64,000 nt of DNA. Origin: Litoditis marina. Its lineage: Eukaryota; Nematoda; Chromadorea; Rhabditida; Rhabditidae. Positions 46,596 to 57,080 of this stretch are shown here, piece after piece. Numbering within the stretch: the stretch's first letter is position 1; each line of letters begins with the position of its first letter. Position numbers and translations under genes: made by a program. The DNA lies in NCBI GenBank assembly GCA_964036275.1, contig OZ038439.1, positions 11,116,904-11,180,903 on the forward strand. Reading direction: 5' to 3'. A model generated the notes under the pieces. It searched no databases. It saw only the letters and a list, made by a program, of their open reading frames with translations, and was not told the DNA's origin.

Positions 46596-47160
46596 CTGGA
46601 AAAAAATGGTGAGATGAGGAAATATAACAGCTACATATTTGCAAAATCCACAATGCAAACTACGTATTTCTACAAAAGACCACACGTTTCTGACTTCTGA
46701 GCGGTAATATGTACACTAATCTGGATTCTAGGTAGGTAATCTGTTTCTAATTCAAATTCAGGCCTAATTCATTTAGTTGTCACGCAGTTAAATTTGAAAT
46801 AAAACGATGAATTCGTTAAAATTGTCATAATTGTCTAGTTCGATCTATCTATGTTATTTTTAACTGTTTTGGTTTTCTAACTCTGACTCTGAGGACAACT
46901 TGTCTACATCCTTTGAGGTTGTCTGGATACATAACTCTGAGATTGTCTAAATACATTTTTGAGCGAAGGACGAGTTGTTGTACGCAAAGCGGGGACAAGT
47001 TGTCCGTAAACGGAAAACAGTTAAAACCATTAATAGCACCTAAGTAAGTATCATAAAACAAAAGAACTCCTTGGTCACAACTAAGTGGATAACATACAAT
47101 TCGTAAACCATCAAGCTAGTGGCAGTATAATAGTAACCAACCGGTAGCGGCGCGAGTAGC

Positions 47161-48635
47161 TTATTTTCCGGCAACCAGACAGCCTCCAAGGACGAAACTG
47201 ACGAAGAAGACCACAACCAGTCTCCAGATGGAAACACTCTCGATCACATCACAGACTGGTAGACGTGGACACTGGAATTTGGATTACAGTGTAAATATTT
47301 GGTGATTAACAAATAAACACATGAATAACAGTTATAAAGTTCATCGTATTTCGTAAGCTCGAATAGCCGTGTAAGTAGCGAATGAGTCACAAGGTCATAG
47401 TGCAGCTTAAGCTGCAGCTTAAACTCCTGAGAAAGTAACGTCCGGCGACCTCCTGAAATGTGCGGTAAGCCGGTAAGTTAGCGAATGATTTGAAACAAAC
47501 CGAATAATCACACCACAATACAGCAAAATTGAGTAAATACAACTTCCCGATGCCTAGCATCTTTCGCTGAAGGCAACTCAATAACGGTAATAACTACAAC
47601 TAACCGGGTTTGGGGTTACTGACTGACCTTACCGCTAAACTACAACAACAGTAATAATTAAATGAAACTAACGCTGGCTATAACCAATTTACAATTTACA
47701 CAAAGAGGGATGCAAATGGGTAACACTTCGAGATTTTGTATCAAAGTGAAAAAGTTCTCCCGAGCTCTGAACATTGGCAGAAAAACTAAAAGAGCCCATT
47801 CATTATCGGAAAAACTGGTCTCCGCTCTTGATGCAAAGGTGGTCCATGTTCATATTATTAATTGTTTTAGCTCATTGGTCCATAGGCTTAAAACTTTACC
47901 TCAAAGATCAGAGACACTTATTTACACTTGCATTACCGTTAATGTGCGGAATTTCAGACTCACTCAAAAAACGAAATAACATACAGAAAACTAAACTAAC
48001 CACTGAGGATTTAATAGAAGATTTTGCTGCGGTATCCGACGTGAATGAATCCTCGTCACAGATTTTGAGATTAGTTTCCTGTAACATTACCAAGTATAGG
48101 AGAATCACCAACATATCATACACAATGTGACCTATCCCGAGAAAGCAGCTGATGTATCTACCTAGACCTATCACCTATGAAGTCATTGGGTTGGTAACAA
48201 TCAAAAATCATGTGAGCTCTAGTGAAATTTACGGCTAAATTGAATTTTCGAAGGTAACTATAGTTAATGTGTATTCATTAGTAATGAGGAAACATATAAA
48301 AACTTGATTTCACTCAGAAATGCGGTTTTTGCCCATTTTGTCGTAAAACGGTGGTTGTCCCGGAATAAGTATTTGTGTGACAATCCGTCCCAGCGGTGAG
48401 CTATTTCATATCACAAAAATAGCTGACAAATTGTTGAATAAAGCCGATTGGTGTATCTTAAGCTCACTGCACATCCGTGGAGACAAATAAACTGGAGAGA
48501 CCTTGAAAAATCGAAAACTTCGCCTTTCTGAGGACGAGAGTTTGCGCGAAACGAGTGATAGATATTTTAACCAACCTTAAAATGTCGCACTCCAGGTCAT
48601 ATCCCGAAGTTCTGAGGGAGCCATGTCCGGGCGAA
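47161..48635 (-). CDS. 3' part of a gene encoding a membrane-anchored or TM-tailed protein (two exons seen)
   Basis: Exons 48635-48572 and 47271-47161 join in phase 0 (donor TTG|GTTAAA, acceptor ATTCCAG) and end at TAA. The protein end reads GSLRTSGYDLECDILRL then CPRLPVCDVIESV and a hydrophobic helix WRLVVVFFVSFVLGGCLVAG two residues from the stop, so the C-terminus is a membrane anchor or GPI-type signal. The 5' exons were not found; entry to 48635 is phase 2. It lies inside the 4.45-kb element, so it is either captured cargo or an element-specific gene. Unknown family. Confidence 0.45.
47774..48130 (+). other. Unassigned 118-codon open frame with hydrophobic segment
   Basis: It overlaps a second 105-codon frame (47662-47979). 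It contains SMFILLIVLAHWSIGLKLYL, a plausible membrane segment, and a TGCGGAATTTCAG acceptor-like site inside. No domain recognised; may be chance or a decayed element gene. Confidence 0.2.
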
Positions 48636-49502
48636 CTGAAATGAGCGGTAATAATGATGAATGCTCAAAAATACACCAAATAATTACAGCAAAGTTGAGT
48701 AACCCTTTATCGTCGATTGATCAGTACTCGAACTGAGATCAAGGAACATATAAAAGTGACTTATAATCAGTGAGAGCTAAATACGACAACAGAAAGCGAA
48801 AAAGAGAGCTAATACCATATAAATGCTCGAATTTCCGATTCTACTGCTAGAACACTACTAACATTGAAAACTGTAAAACAAAACGTCTCAACACGTTACA
48901 TCTTTAGCTGAAGTTGAATAACTAAAAAAACATGTGTGGCCTAAAATTTTTGCCTATAAACCCAATTCTAACACTCTACAATAGTTGTTAAGGTTGGATT
49001 CACTGAGAATTCCATTCATCATAGGCTTAACTAAATTACGACAACAGAAATACTTGAATATAATCAATTTATAACAATAAAAAAGAAAAATAGACATTTT
49101 CGAATTTCGAAAATATGCTCGAATAAAGGTCTAAAATGTACACAGTACGGTATAGGTGGGGCGCGGTTTGTGCTGCCAGTGAGCTACTGCTCGGGGTTAA
49201 AATACAGAAAGCGAACAATTATTGAGAGAATTACTGTATTTATTATTGTAATAAGGAGTTCTATACACTGAATAATATCATAGTTATTGTAAATTGTACA
49301 GCTTATGACATAGAACTACGAAAACAATTATAAACTGATCATATTTGTACTGTGGTGATCTTATCAACGGGAGTTTTGCTTAGCTGTTTTATTATATAAG
49401 TTTTAGAAAAGTAATAAGTTCCAAACAATCGTTTTGCTAGCTTTAAAACCAATTCGAGTGATCTTGACCATAGTTTTCTTGCTTTTGAGCATTAGATGTG
49501 TA

Positions 49503-49600
49503 CATTTTGACCATGGCAAACCCAAACTTCAGATTTGACCATGGCAAACCCAAAAATGTGGGCGGGGCTTCAACATTTTGGGTTTGCCATGGTCAACACT
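49503..49600. repeat. Right subterminal copies of the CCATGG motif
   Basis: Two forward and one reverse copy of TTTGACCATGGCAAACCCAA around a GTGGGCGGGGC centre; pairs with the left array. Confidence 0.75.
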
Positions 49601-49874
49601 TTCTCAGAGTTATGTCTCGTATAAAAAACTGTATGAGTACTTTTCTTTCAAATTTGACCAATCATATTTTATCCATGCATAGTATCTATCGTGAAGTTAT
49701 AAACTATCAGTTGAAGTTCTCACTTGAGTAATAGATAGTAGCTTAACGCATTTTAGCTGAATCGTCACCCACTCGCAAAATGTTCATCAAACTTCAAGAT
49801 ATTACATCTACAAATGTATAGAGGTATTCTGATTTCTATCCTGTGATCTCATTTTTTATGAATTACTGTATTAC

Positions 49875-50240
49875 GCAAATTTACCGCAATGATTTAATTT
49901 GAATAAGACTGTCGAATGGAGTTGGTGAAAGAACAAACATTACATGTAAAAAAAATGTGCTAATCGTTTTCAATATTTTACTTGTGAAATAGAAAACAAA
50001 GTAATGAAACACACAAAGCGGCGATGGATTGCAAAAGGCGCTATTGATTGATGCCCGTCTTTTTAGTGGCTGCGACCGCAACGCGGCGTCGGCCGCGAAG
50101 CGTATGCGAGGGGGCATCCTTCAGCATTCTCACCCGACTCCGCTCTCCTCGCATATAGTTCGTTTTGGTCTGTTTTTTGAAGTCTATTGCCCAGTTTCAA
50201 TCTTTCGTTTATGCTCATCTTATGAACTGTGGTAGAATAA
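49875..50240. repeat. Segmental repeat with GC-rich core, copy 1
   Basis: Matches 56262-56620: shared GAATGGAGTTGGTGAAAGAAC, TTACTTGTGAAATAGAAAAC, then a GC-rich core GACCGCAACGCGGCG..GCCGCG and GGGGGCATCCTTC. It marks the upstream edge of the duplicated THAP segment. Not called as coding. Confidence 0.75.
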
Positions 50241-50473
50241 AAGTATTCCAGCTGAGTGCAGCGTTAGACTACGATTCAAGGTTATTAGATGCACTTTCAA
50301 GCATTCGGCGTTAAGGATTACATATCAAACTTCAAAATCGATCAGTTACATGTCTCCAATATAGTCGGATACGAAAACAATGTGTAGAATTTGTGAAGAG
50401 GTTCATCATAAACAGCCACTAAAGTTACTTAAGATTGTATTAAAGACATTTTTCACCTACTGTGTTTTTGTAT

Positions 50474-50672
50474 GCTATAGTTGTCGCCAGCGGAAAGGCT
50501 GAAGGATACTGTGTATCTCACTTTCCGCTGTGTACGCACACATGTCATCGATTCCAGAGCTTTCCGGATGTGTGCACTAATAGCGCAGTGGTTAGCGCCC
50601 AACTACGAATATTTGCTCGCAGGTTCGATTCCGGCGAGAGACAGAAGTTTATAAATTTGGCACCCACTATAA
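50474..50672 (+). mobile_element. tRNA-derived SINE-like element, copy 3 (with empty-site paralogue)
   Basis: Carries TTGTCGCCAGCGGAAAGG, GTACGCACACATGTCATCG, box A AATAGCGCAGTGGTTAGCG, box B GGTTCGATTCC, GGCGAGAGACAG and GGCACCCACTATA. The THAP-gene 3' flank duplicated at 40300-40540 runs from GTGTTTCTATCC straight into AACAACGGCGAT, whereas here that junction is interrupted by this element. That defines the insertion. Confidence 0.8.
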
Positions 50673-50811
50673 ACAGCGGCGATGCGCCATATGAAAATTG
50701 TATTCGTACTTCTCTGTCAACACTTTGAGAAACACTGTGTGAACATACTTTATACCCATCTTCATTCGCATCAAACTATAAAATATTCACCCGTCAATCA
50801 ATATATTCTTT

Positions 50812-53800
50812 TCAGAACTGACGCACGCTGTACCAAGGATCTATCACGTGTAGGGCGGGGCAATATCGGTGAACCTGGAAATTAACAACTTTGTAGATAG
50901 CTACAGGAGACACCATAACGTACCCAATAAGACTTTTCTTGAAATAGAAAAATTTAACGAAAAATATTTTTGAATATAGACAAGTCAGTCCAATTTTCCA
51001 TTTGCTCTTTCCCTCATTTGAGATCTTATTATTCTGACCCCAAGGACAAAATGGGGTCACCCTTGAATGAGTAGAAAATAGGTAACTTTTTTTATGTGGC
51101 TAGCTAGGTGTAGTCTCGATCATTCTTACTGAGACTGCTACAGTACACAACCAAACTTTCCAATGGCTGGTTTGTGGTTTTTATTGTCGAACACAGTTTC
51201 GAACAACTTCTAACAATTCTGATAACCCTAACGTATGTTAAACGAGCAGGAAATTTCGAAATCATACTGTAGAAAGCTCAATTGGAATAAAAAAACATCA
51301 TAATAACGATCGAAGAAGAATGGTCAAATGTCGAAATGTTACCTTCAATACCCCCTCTTCTATGCTAGTAGTCAGAGTACACTCTCTAGCGCAAACGGGA
51401 CAAATCTTGAGAAGTTGCATCAGCGGTTCAGGCTCCACCATGAACTCCCTATAGTCAAATGGATCGTCGTCGGAATCATCAACTTCTGTTTTAACATCAT
51501 TCGAATTTTGATTTGATTCGATTTGAAGTGCAACTTCGGTAGAATCATCAACCTCTCTTTTGACACCAGTATGAGTACCCTCGACAGCCGACACCATGAG
51601 ATCTTCTGCATGTAGATCAATGCATGGTTCGGGGGAGGGCGAAATCTGCAATAAAGGTTCTGTCAAAGCTTTGTGGACAGCGTACGGTCAATTCGATATA
51701 CCGGAATTGGCGAGATTATCTGCGTATCTTTGATCGACATACTCTCTCGCCTGCTGATTAAAAATTTATGACCGCACGCCTCTCATCGCTCGATAAATCG
51801 AGCATTTACTGATCAAATTTCTGTGGTAGTTTGATCTCAAAATGTGCAATATTCACCGATTCCGACCAAAATACAATTGAACCAAACAAACACATCCTGA
51901 GAGGACACGTACACCGTAAGCGTTATGGTTGTTAATCAATTATGAAAAACCGATTGTTTCGATTTTCGACCTTCGTGCCATTTTGAAATTTCGATTCGAT
52001 GCGATTTCGATTTTGCGTATGTTCGAAAAAACCGATCTCAAGATCGATTTTTTTCGATTTGATCTTCCTAAAAACAATCCTAGTAGGCGTGCTTCATAAA
52101 AAGTCAAACAATCAAGTCGGATTCTAGTACACGTTTTATTCCGTATATAACAACTCCAATATGAAATCTAAAAAATATTATACTCTAATTCATGAACTCA
52201 CATCATAATCCTCCATTTCCGTGTTGTCGCTATCAGAGTTCATATCATACATTGAGAGGTTGGCGTTTCTGCGGGCATCATCAACAGTACTGATGTCGGG
52301 CGTGAAACATTTCTATAATATCATAATTATTTTCATTTCAGAAATATCGGTTGATGCGCTCTATTCTAACTTTCCAATCAAATTTGCACCTTATTAGGAC
52401 GACAAGAGAATCGAAGGCTTCAAATAATAGAATCAACTCTGTACAGTGTACACTAATCGAAAAACTTTTTGAAAAAATCCAGTAATTTCATGCATTTCAG
52501 ATTATAGGGAAATGGTCTCTTTGAGGAGTGACCGAGTCCTTTTACTTCGACACACGTCATCATTTGAAAATTTCCTACAAGAAATTTTGGAATCGAATTG
52601 AAAAAAACGAGAACAGGAATAAACCGAAAATGAGAAATGAATATTGTCTAACCTTGGACGGTACGGCCTCATTTTTCAGGAATATTCTTCCATCTCGTCT
52701 CACTTTGAAATCTGACGCAGGGAAATGATACCGACAGATGAATCTTTTCGACGGTTCCACGTTTTCAAGAACAGATTCCAACGCAGTGATCTCTTCACTG
52801 TTCTCAGAAAGAGATCGAATCCATTTTTGACACCGTTTTCGGCCTTTCGAAAAAGCAACACACTCTGCTTTATCCAGTTTGTTGTGGCATAAAATGCACT
52901 CCATTTTTGAGTTGAGTTTGTTTACGGAGCGATACACGTTCCCACGTGGCTCACTCTCGTCCTGTAAAATCACTAAAATAATGAGTATGAACATTGCTTA
53001 GTTGTAGTTCAGGAGTCGATACACGTCAAAAACAGGATTTTCGAGCAAACAGCAGGATCCAATAACGAACACAGCATTAAAAAACGGCTAACACCGTAAT
53101 GACTTTATTCGAGAAAAACTGACCCTGTTACTATATTAGAAACCGTGCTGCTTAGCCTAGTATTATTCTAATAGTAACTTTTCTAGTATCTAGCAACTTT
53201 CACGAATGAAATGTAGCAAACAATCCAAAAAAAGGTAAACTCACATCAGAATAATCCCATTCCGTGTTGTCAGAATAGTCAGTATCAGAGTCGAACTCAT
53301 ACAGTAGGGGCTGGACGTTTGTACCCGCACCACCGTCAGTACTAATAGCAGGTGTGAAACATTTCTAAAAGATAATGATTGATTCTATCTGAAAAAAAAC
53401 AGAAACCTTTCTACAAGGTCATAATTGATTCTATCTAAAAGAAAACTGAAACATTTATAAAAGATCATAGTTGATTCTATCTAAACTGTTTTCCTTATTT
53501 TTGATTGCGCAATCTTACTTGCACCTAACTCAGATGAGGACAGCTTCTAGGCTTGAACTGAGAGAATTAAATTGTCGGGACACGTGTCCTTACACTATTA
53601 CACACCTCATAATTTACGAGTTTTTACAAAAAAATTCAGGTAAAATAGAAATTCAGTTCAGTTGAATAAAAATAGATGTGGTCCAACCTTGACCGGCACG
53701 GCCTTCTTTTTCAATTGTTGTCTACCATCCCGTCTCGTAAAGAAATCAGAAATCGAAAATGATATCGACAAAGTAGCCGTCTTCCCCGTTCCAAGTTCTT

Positions 53801-55803
53801 CAGAACAGATTCCAACGCAGTGAACTCCTTATCGTTTTCAGCTATGGATTCTATCCATTCTCGACATCTCTTCTCGCCGTATGTGAACTTTATGCACTCA
53901 GACCGGTCAAGCCTGTTGTGGCATACAATGCAAACGACGTTCCAGTTACAACTGTTCATTGTAGGGTACACGTTTTCACGTCGCTCACTCTCGCCCTAAA
54001 AAAATATCATTTTTCACCGCGCAACAAATCTACATTACCTGGTGAGCACCTCATGAGCAATACGAAATACACTAAGACAATGGGGGCCCACACACCGCCC
54101 AGTCTGGGCCCACTCGCCGCCCAGTCTGGGCCCACTCGCCACCCAGTCTGGGTCCACTCGCCGCCCACTCTGGGCCTAGTAACCCGCAGACTGGTCGCGA
54201 CTGGGCCAACATGTGGGCGGCGACTGGGCCCCCATTGTCTGAGTGTTTCACGTACGATATATACTAGAAGTAAAATGAATAGTCACGCAAAGTTAGCATT
54301 CTTATGAGGCGTCGTGCACTTTTTCATTGCAGTTGTTGAGTTATGCTGTGTCAAACAAGTGACTAACGGTGTAACACGTAAAACGCGTAGGTAGAGCCTA
54401 TGAGATGCTCACAAGCAAAAGATTCGCACCGCGCCAGATTTGATAATAGCACTAGATCGAATACCACCAACAGTCGACAACACAACTTATTCAGATTTCA
54501 GTGCAGTGTGAGGTTTATGGAGGGGAAAACACAGCAAAATTAGGGATGATCATAGCTGAGTTGTAGTTTGAACTTGACATCCTTATACACAAATCTAGAT
54601 AATGAACGGTATCAAACTACAAACTCAGCGGGATAGAGCAACAAACACCCCATGCACTTTAATTGAACGGATCCCATAACTAAACTTGAACTGTGCTGCT
54701 CTGACTAGTACGTTTCAAGCAACTATTTTCTCTAGTATACTCTGATAATGAAATACAGCAAATATTCTACTATAATTCATATTCTCACCTCAGAATCCTC
54801 CATTTTGGTGTCATCCATATTAGAGCGGGCGTCATCATCCTCAGTACTACTGGCAAACACTACGAAAGGTACCTTAAATACGGTATTTTACTTTAATTCA
54901 GAAAATAGCAATGATTTCGGTAAACTTCAATTCATTTCACATGCCCGTATCTGGTATGTTTTCTAAACTACATCACGCGCATAGCTTTCGTTGTATTTTA
55001 ATCTCGATGAACGCCAAAATTCTCCGAAAAACAACGAGATCAAACTACAAACCCAGCGAGAACAGAGAGTAAAACAACTAAAGGAACTTTCTAAAATGGA
55101 AAATAGGTCTGAAAACTTAGCAAGGCCTCGGTTATTCTTTGCGAATGGGTATTTCGACCCTTTCAAAGTCTCCCTTGTAGTTTGATCTTTGCACACGTCG
55201 TTATTCATGAGTTTCACCAAAAGGAACCAAATCAAACTACATACACAGGGCAGCATATAGCTCCGGTCATTCCCATTGAGACTTTGGCAGCGTGCCAATG
55301 AACATTGCAGGCCATGTTTCAACACTTTGAAATTTTCAAACGAACTACAAACATGAAAATGAAAGTTTGTGGAACAATCATATTTCATCTAAAAAATGGC
55401 CACCCGAAAATCTTGGCACGAGTAGAAACGAACTATACTTGTTCCGGAAATAGGGAAATAAGAGTGATAACAAGAGTGATAACAAGAGTGAAAACCTAAC
55501 CTTTGATGGGACTGCATCCGGTTTCAGCATGTATCTGATATCAGATTTCACATGTTTCACAACAAAATCCGACGGTAGAAAATGGTACTGACAAATGAAT
55601 CTTTTTGTCGGCCCCAAAGTTGGCAAAAGAGATTCGAGTTCCTTCTTTTCCTCCTCGTTCTCAGCAAGGGATTCTACCCATTTCTGACACCTGCCTTTAT
55701 GTTTCGAAAAAATATAACACTCGGATTTGTCGAATTTGTTGTGGCATACCATACAAGCTACTTTCCAGCCAGAATGATTCACCGGAGGGTACTTTCCAGC
55801 CAT
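50812..55803 (-). CDS. Triple THAP-like C2CH protein, distal paralogue with frameshifted second domain (8 exons)
   Basis: Exons: 55803-55501, 54872-54789, 53995-53688, 53364-53245, 52961-52653, 52312-52202, 51645-51343, 50874-50812. It has the same exon-for-exon structure as 40540-44982. Domains 1 and 3 show CxxC, RCQKW, C(Q/R)YHF and AV(P)SK; domain 2 keeps VCIVCHNRL and CRYHF, but exon 3 is 308 nt instead of 309. A 1-nt deletion just after CRYHF shifts the frame and gives TGA at 53711-53713; AVPSK has also become AVPVK in the shifted frame. Exons 4-8 remain open, and the last exon encodes exactly the same 20 residues as its paralogue, so either the deletion is young, bypassed, or a sequence error. 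Exon 7 has one fewer 23-residue acidic repeat (303 against 372 nt). Function as for the paralogue. Confidence 0.75.
51119..51288 (+). mobile_element. CCATTCCTACTGAGACT MITE, diverged copy 3
   Basis: CATTCTTACTGAGACTGCTA at the left and ATACTGTAGAAAGCTCAATT at the right are inverted ends of the family at 16968/19091. In the last intron of the distal THAP gene and absent from the proximal one. Confidence 0.65.
51925..52083. repeat. Low-complexity TTTCGATTT repeat in THAP intron
   Basis: TGGTTGTTAATCAATTATG followed by iterated ATTTCGATT motifs, ending AAACAATCCTA; same family as the arrays at 12120 and 31660. Confidence 0.6.
54069..54246. mobile_element. 178-bp GC-rich MITE with internal 22-bp tandem repeats
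   Basis: Terminal inverted repeats ACACTAAGACAATGGGGGCC / GGCCCCCATTGTCTGAGTGT. The interior has about four 22-bp units of CCGCCCAGTCTGGGCCCACT type. It interrupts the sequence upstream of foldback copy 5; the matching intron of the proximal THAP gene lacks it. Confidence 0.8.
54277..54366 (+). mobile_element. AGTCACGTGA-type foldback MITE, copy 5
   Basis: AATAGTCACGCAAAGTTAGC, GAGGCGTCGTGCACTTTTTC and AACAAGTGACTAAC. Orthologous in position to the copy at 43395. Confidence 0.65.
54560..54631. mobile_element. TAGTTTGATC foldback, copy
   Basis: GAGTTGTAGTTTGAACTTG faces GGTATCAAACTACAAACTCA across ~35 bp. Confidence 0.6.
54990..55058. mobile_element. TAGTTTGATC foldback, decayed copy
   Basis: TTGTATTTTAATCTCG faces CGAGATCAAACTACAAACCC; paralogous to 44327-44394. 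Confidence 0.5.
55175..55249. mobile_element. TAGTTTGATC foldback, copy
   Basis: TTGTAGTTTGATCTTTGCAC faces CAAATCAAACTACATACACA; paralogous to 44529-44620. Confidence 0.6.
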
Positions 55804-55989
55804 ACCTCTGAAAATTATAATGAAATACCCGGGAAAAAAGTAGAAAAAAAGACGGAGAACCAAACTACAATCAGTAGTGTTCATAAGTTCATTCGTAGAC
55901 GTTTATATGTTCAATTTAAATATACTATATGTGTAGCGGTTTAAACGAAGAGCTCACTTAGCGCGTTTACACAAATTTTTACAGAAATT

Positions 55990-56063
55990 GACTTTGAGCG
56001 GATTCGAACCTGCGGGCAGTTAGGTGGTAGTACGACACAGTGCCACTGCGCCACAAGAGCTAA
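55990..56063 (-). other. tRNA-like sequence upstream of the distal THAP gene
   Basis: Minus strand: GTGGCGCAGTGGCACTGTG and GGTTCGAATCCG, matching 45148-45222. Both are flanked on the gene side by AGCGCGTTTACACA. A tRNA-derived sequence duplicated with the THAP segment. Confidence 0.5.
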
Positions 56064-56261
56064 CGATCGAATTGAAGTGAGGAAAGACAATGCAATCACC
56101 GCAAGGCTCACTTTAGATGTCGAATAAACAACGTTGTCAGTGACTGATTAAGTACGGTGTTTATCAAATTCTATGATGTTCAATTGAAAAATTGATAGAC
56201 TTCTCTCCGGTGATCTCAGTTTTTTTAAACAAATTTCCTTATTCCACAAACGGCAAACTTT

Positions 56262-56620
56262 TCGCAATGGTTCAATTTGAATAAGGATGTCAAATGGAGT
56301 TGGTGAAAGAACATTTCATGTAGATAAAAAGTTGCTAATCATTGTCAATAGTTTACTTGTGAAATAGAAAACAAAGTAATGGAAAGCACAGTGCGGCGAT
56401 GAATTGTAAACGTCGGTATTGATTGATGCATCATCCCCCCTCCCGCCGTCTTTTTAGTGCCTGCAACCGCAACGCGGCGCCTGCCGCGTAGCGTGTGCGA
56501 AGGGGGCATCCTTCCAGCATTATTTTTATTTGATTCTCGCATATGACTCGTTTTGTCGTTTTTCGTTGAAGTTTACTGCCTAGTTTTGTCTCATGTTCAT
56601 CATCATGTTTATTAGTGAAA
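56262..56620. repeat. Segmental repeat with GC-rich core, copy 2
   Basis: Duplicate of 49875-50240; the core reads ACCGCAACGCGGCGCCTGCC and GTGTGCGAAGGGGGCATCC. It directly follows the tRNA-like block here, whereas the other copy is separated from its tRNA-like block by the 4.45-kb element. Confidence 0.75.
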
Positions 56621-57080
56621 TTTACACAACAATACACATATTTTGTATATAGAAAACACATATATAGAAAATATTATTTTCTCTATATAATATTTGTACT
56701 CATCTCGATAAACACTTTTGAAAGAGTGACGGGTTTCGTTACACTTTCAAACGTTAACTACTTTCGGATAAAAATGGTGTCATCCTTATAAATATGAAAA
56801 ATAGTTTCATAACTTAGTGTCAACAAACAACGAACATTCGTTGACCTTAATTACCACAACACAAAATGAAAACAACAATAACAAAATTTGTTCTAACTAT
56901 GAAAAGGTTATGAATAGTTACGATACGCGCAACAATGATAAGTTGACTATTATTCCGGAAGCTTACTTGTAGACGCAATTTTTCTCCATACGATCCAAAG
57001 ACGAAATCTTGTAGTTGGGTCCCATTTGTCGCCAAATTGTGAAACAGACTATTTACAATTCACAACGCGAGAAAAACGTA
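56621..57080. other. AT-rich spacer, no gene seen
   Basis: Between the segmental repeat and the retroelement fragments; short minus-strand frames only, with no recognisable motif. Confidence 0.5.

Larger units (their letters stand above)
45321..49774. mobile_element. 4,454-bp element with terminal inverted repeats, subterminal motif arrays and flanking direct repeat
   Basis: Ends are inverted copies: GAGTGGGCGACGATTCAGCT at 45321 and its complement (with C to T at position 8) ending at 49774, continuing AAAA inward. GCAAAAT flanks both sides (45314-45320 and 49775-49781), a 7-bp (or 8 with G) direct repeat resembling a target-site duplication. Subterminal arrays of TTTGACCATGGCAAACCCA occur in both orientations: seven at 45365-45520, three at 49503-49600. 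The paralogous flank of the distal THAP gene (56100-56260) lacks the whole element. Inside are minus-strand exons (47161-48635, 46408-46595) and unassigned frames; no recognisable transposase. hAT-like target length is suggestive only. Confidence 0.75.

Noticed and set aside
49130..49190. Possible exon or tRNA-like piece (GAGCAGTAGCTCACTGGCAG, minus strand)
   Set aside because: No box B and no matching exon phase.
56431..56661. Minus-strand frame across the GC-rich segmental repeat
   Set aside because: The other copy at 49875-50240 does not preserve the same frame; no domain.
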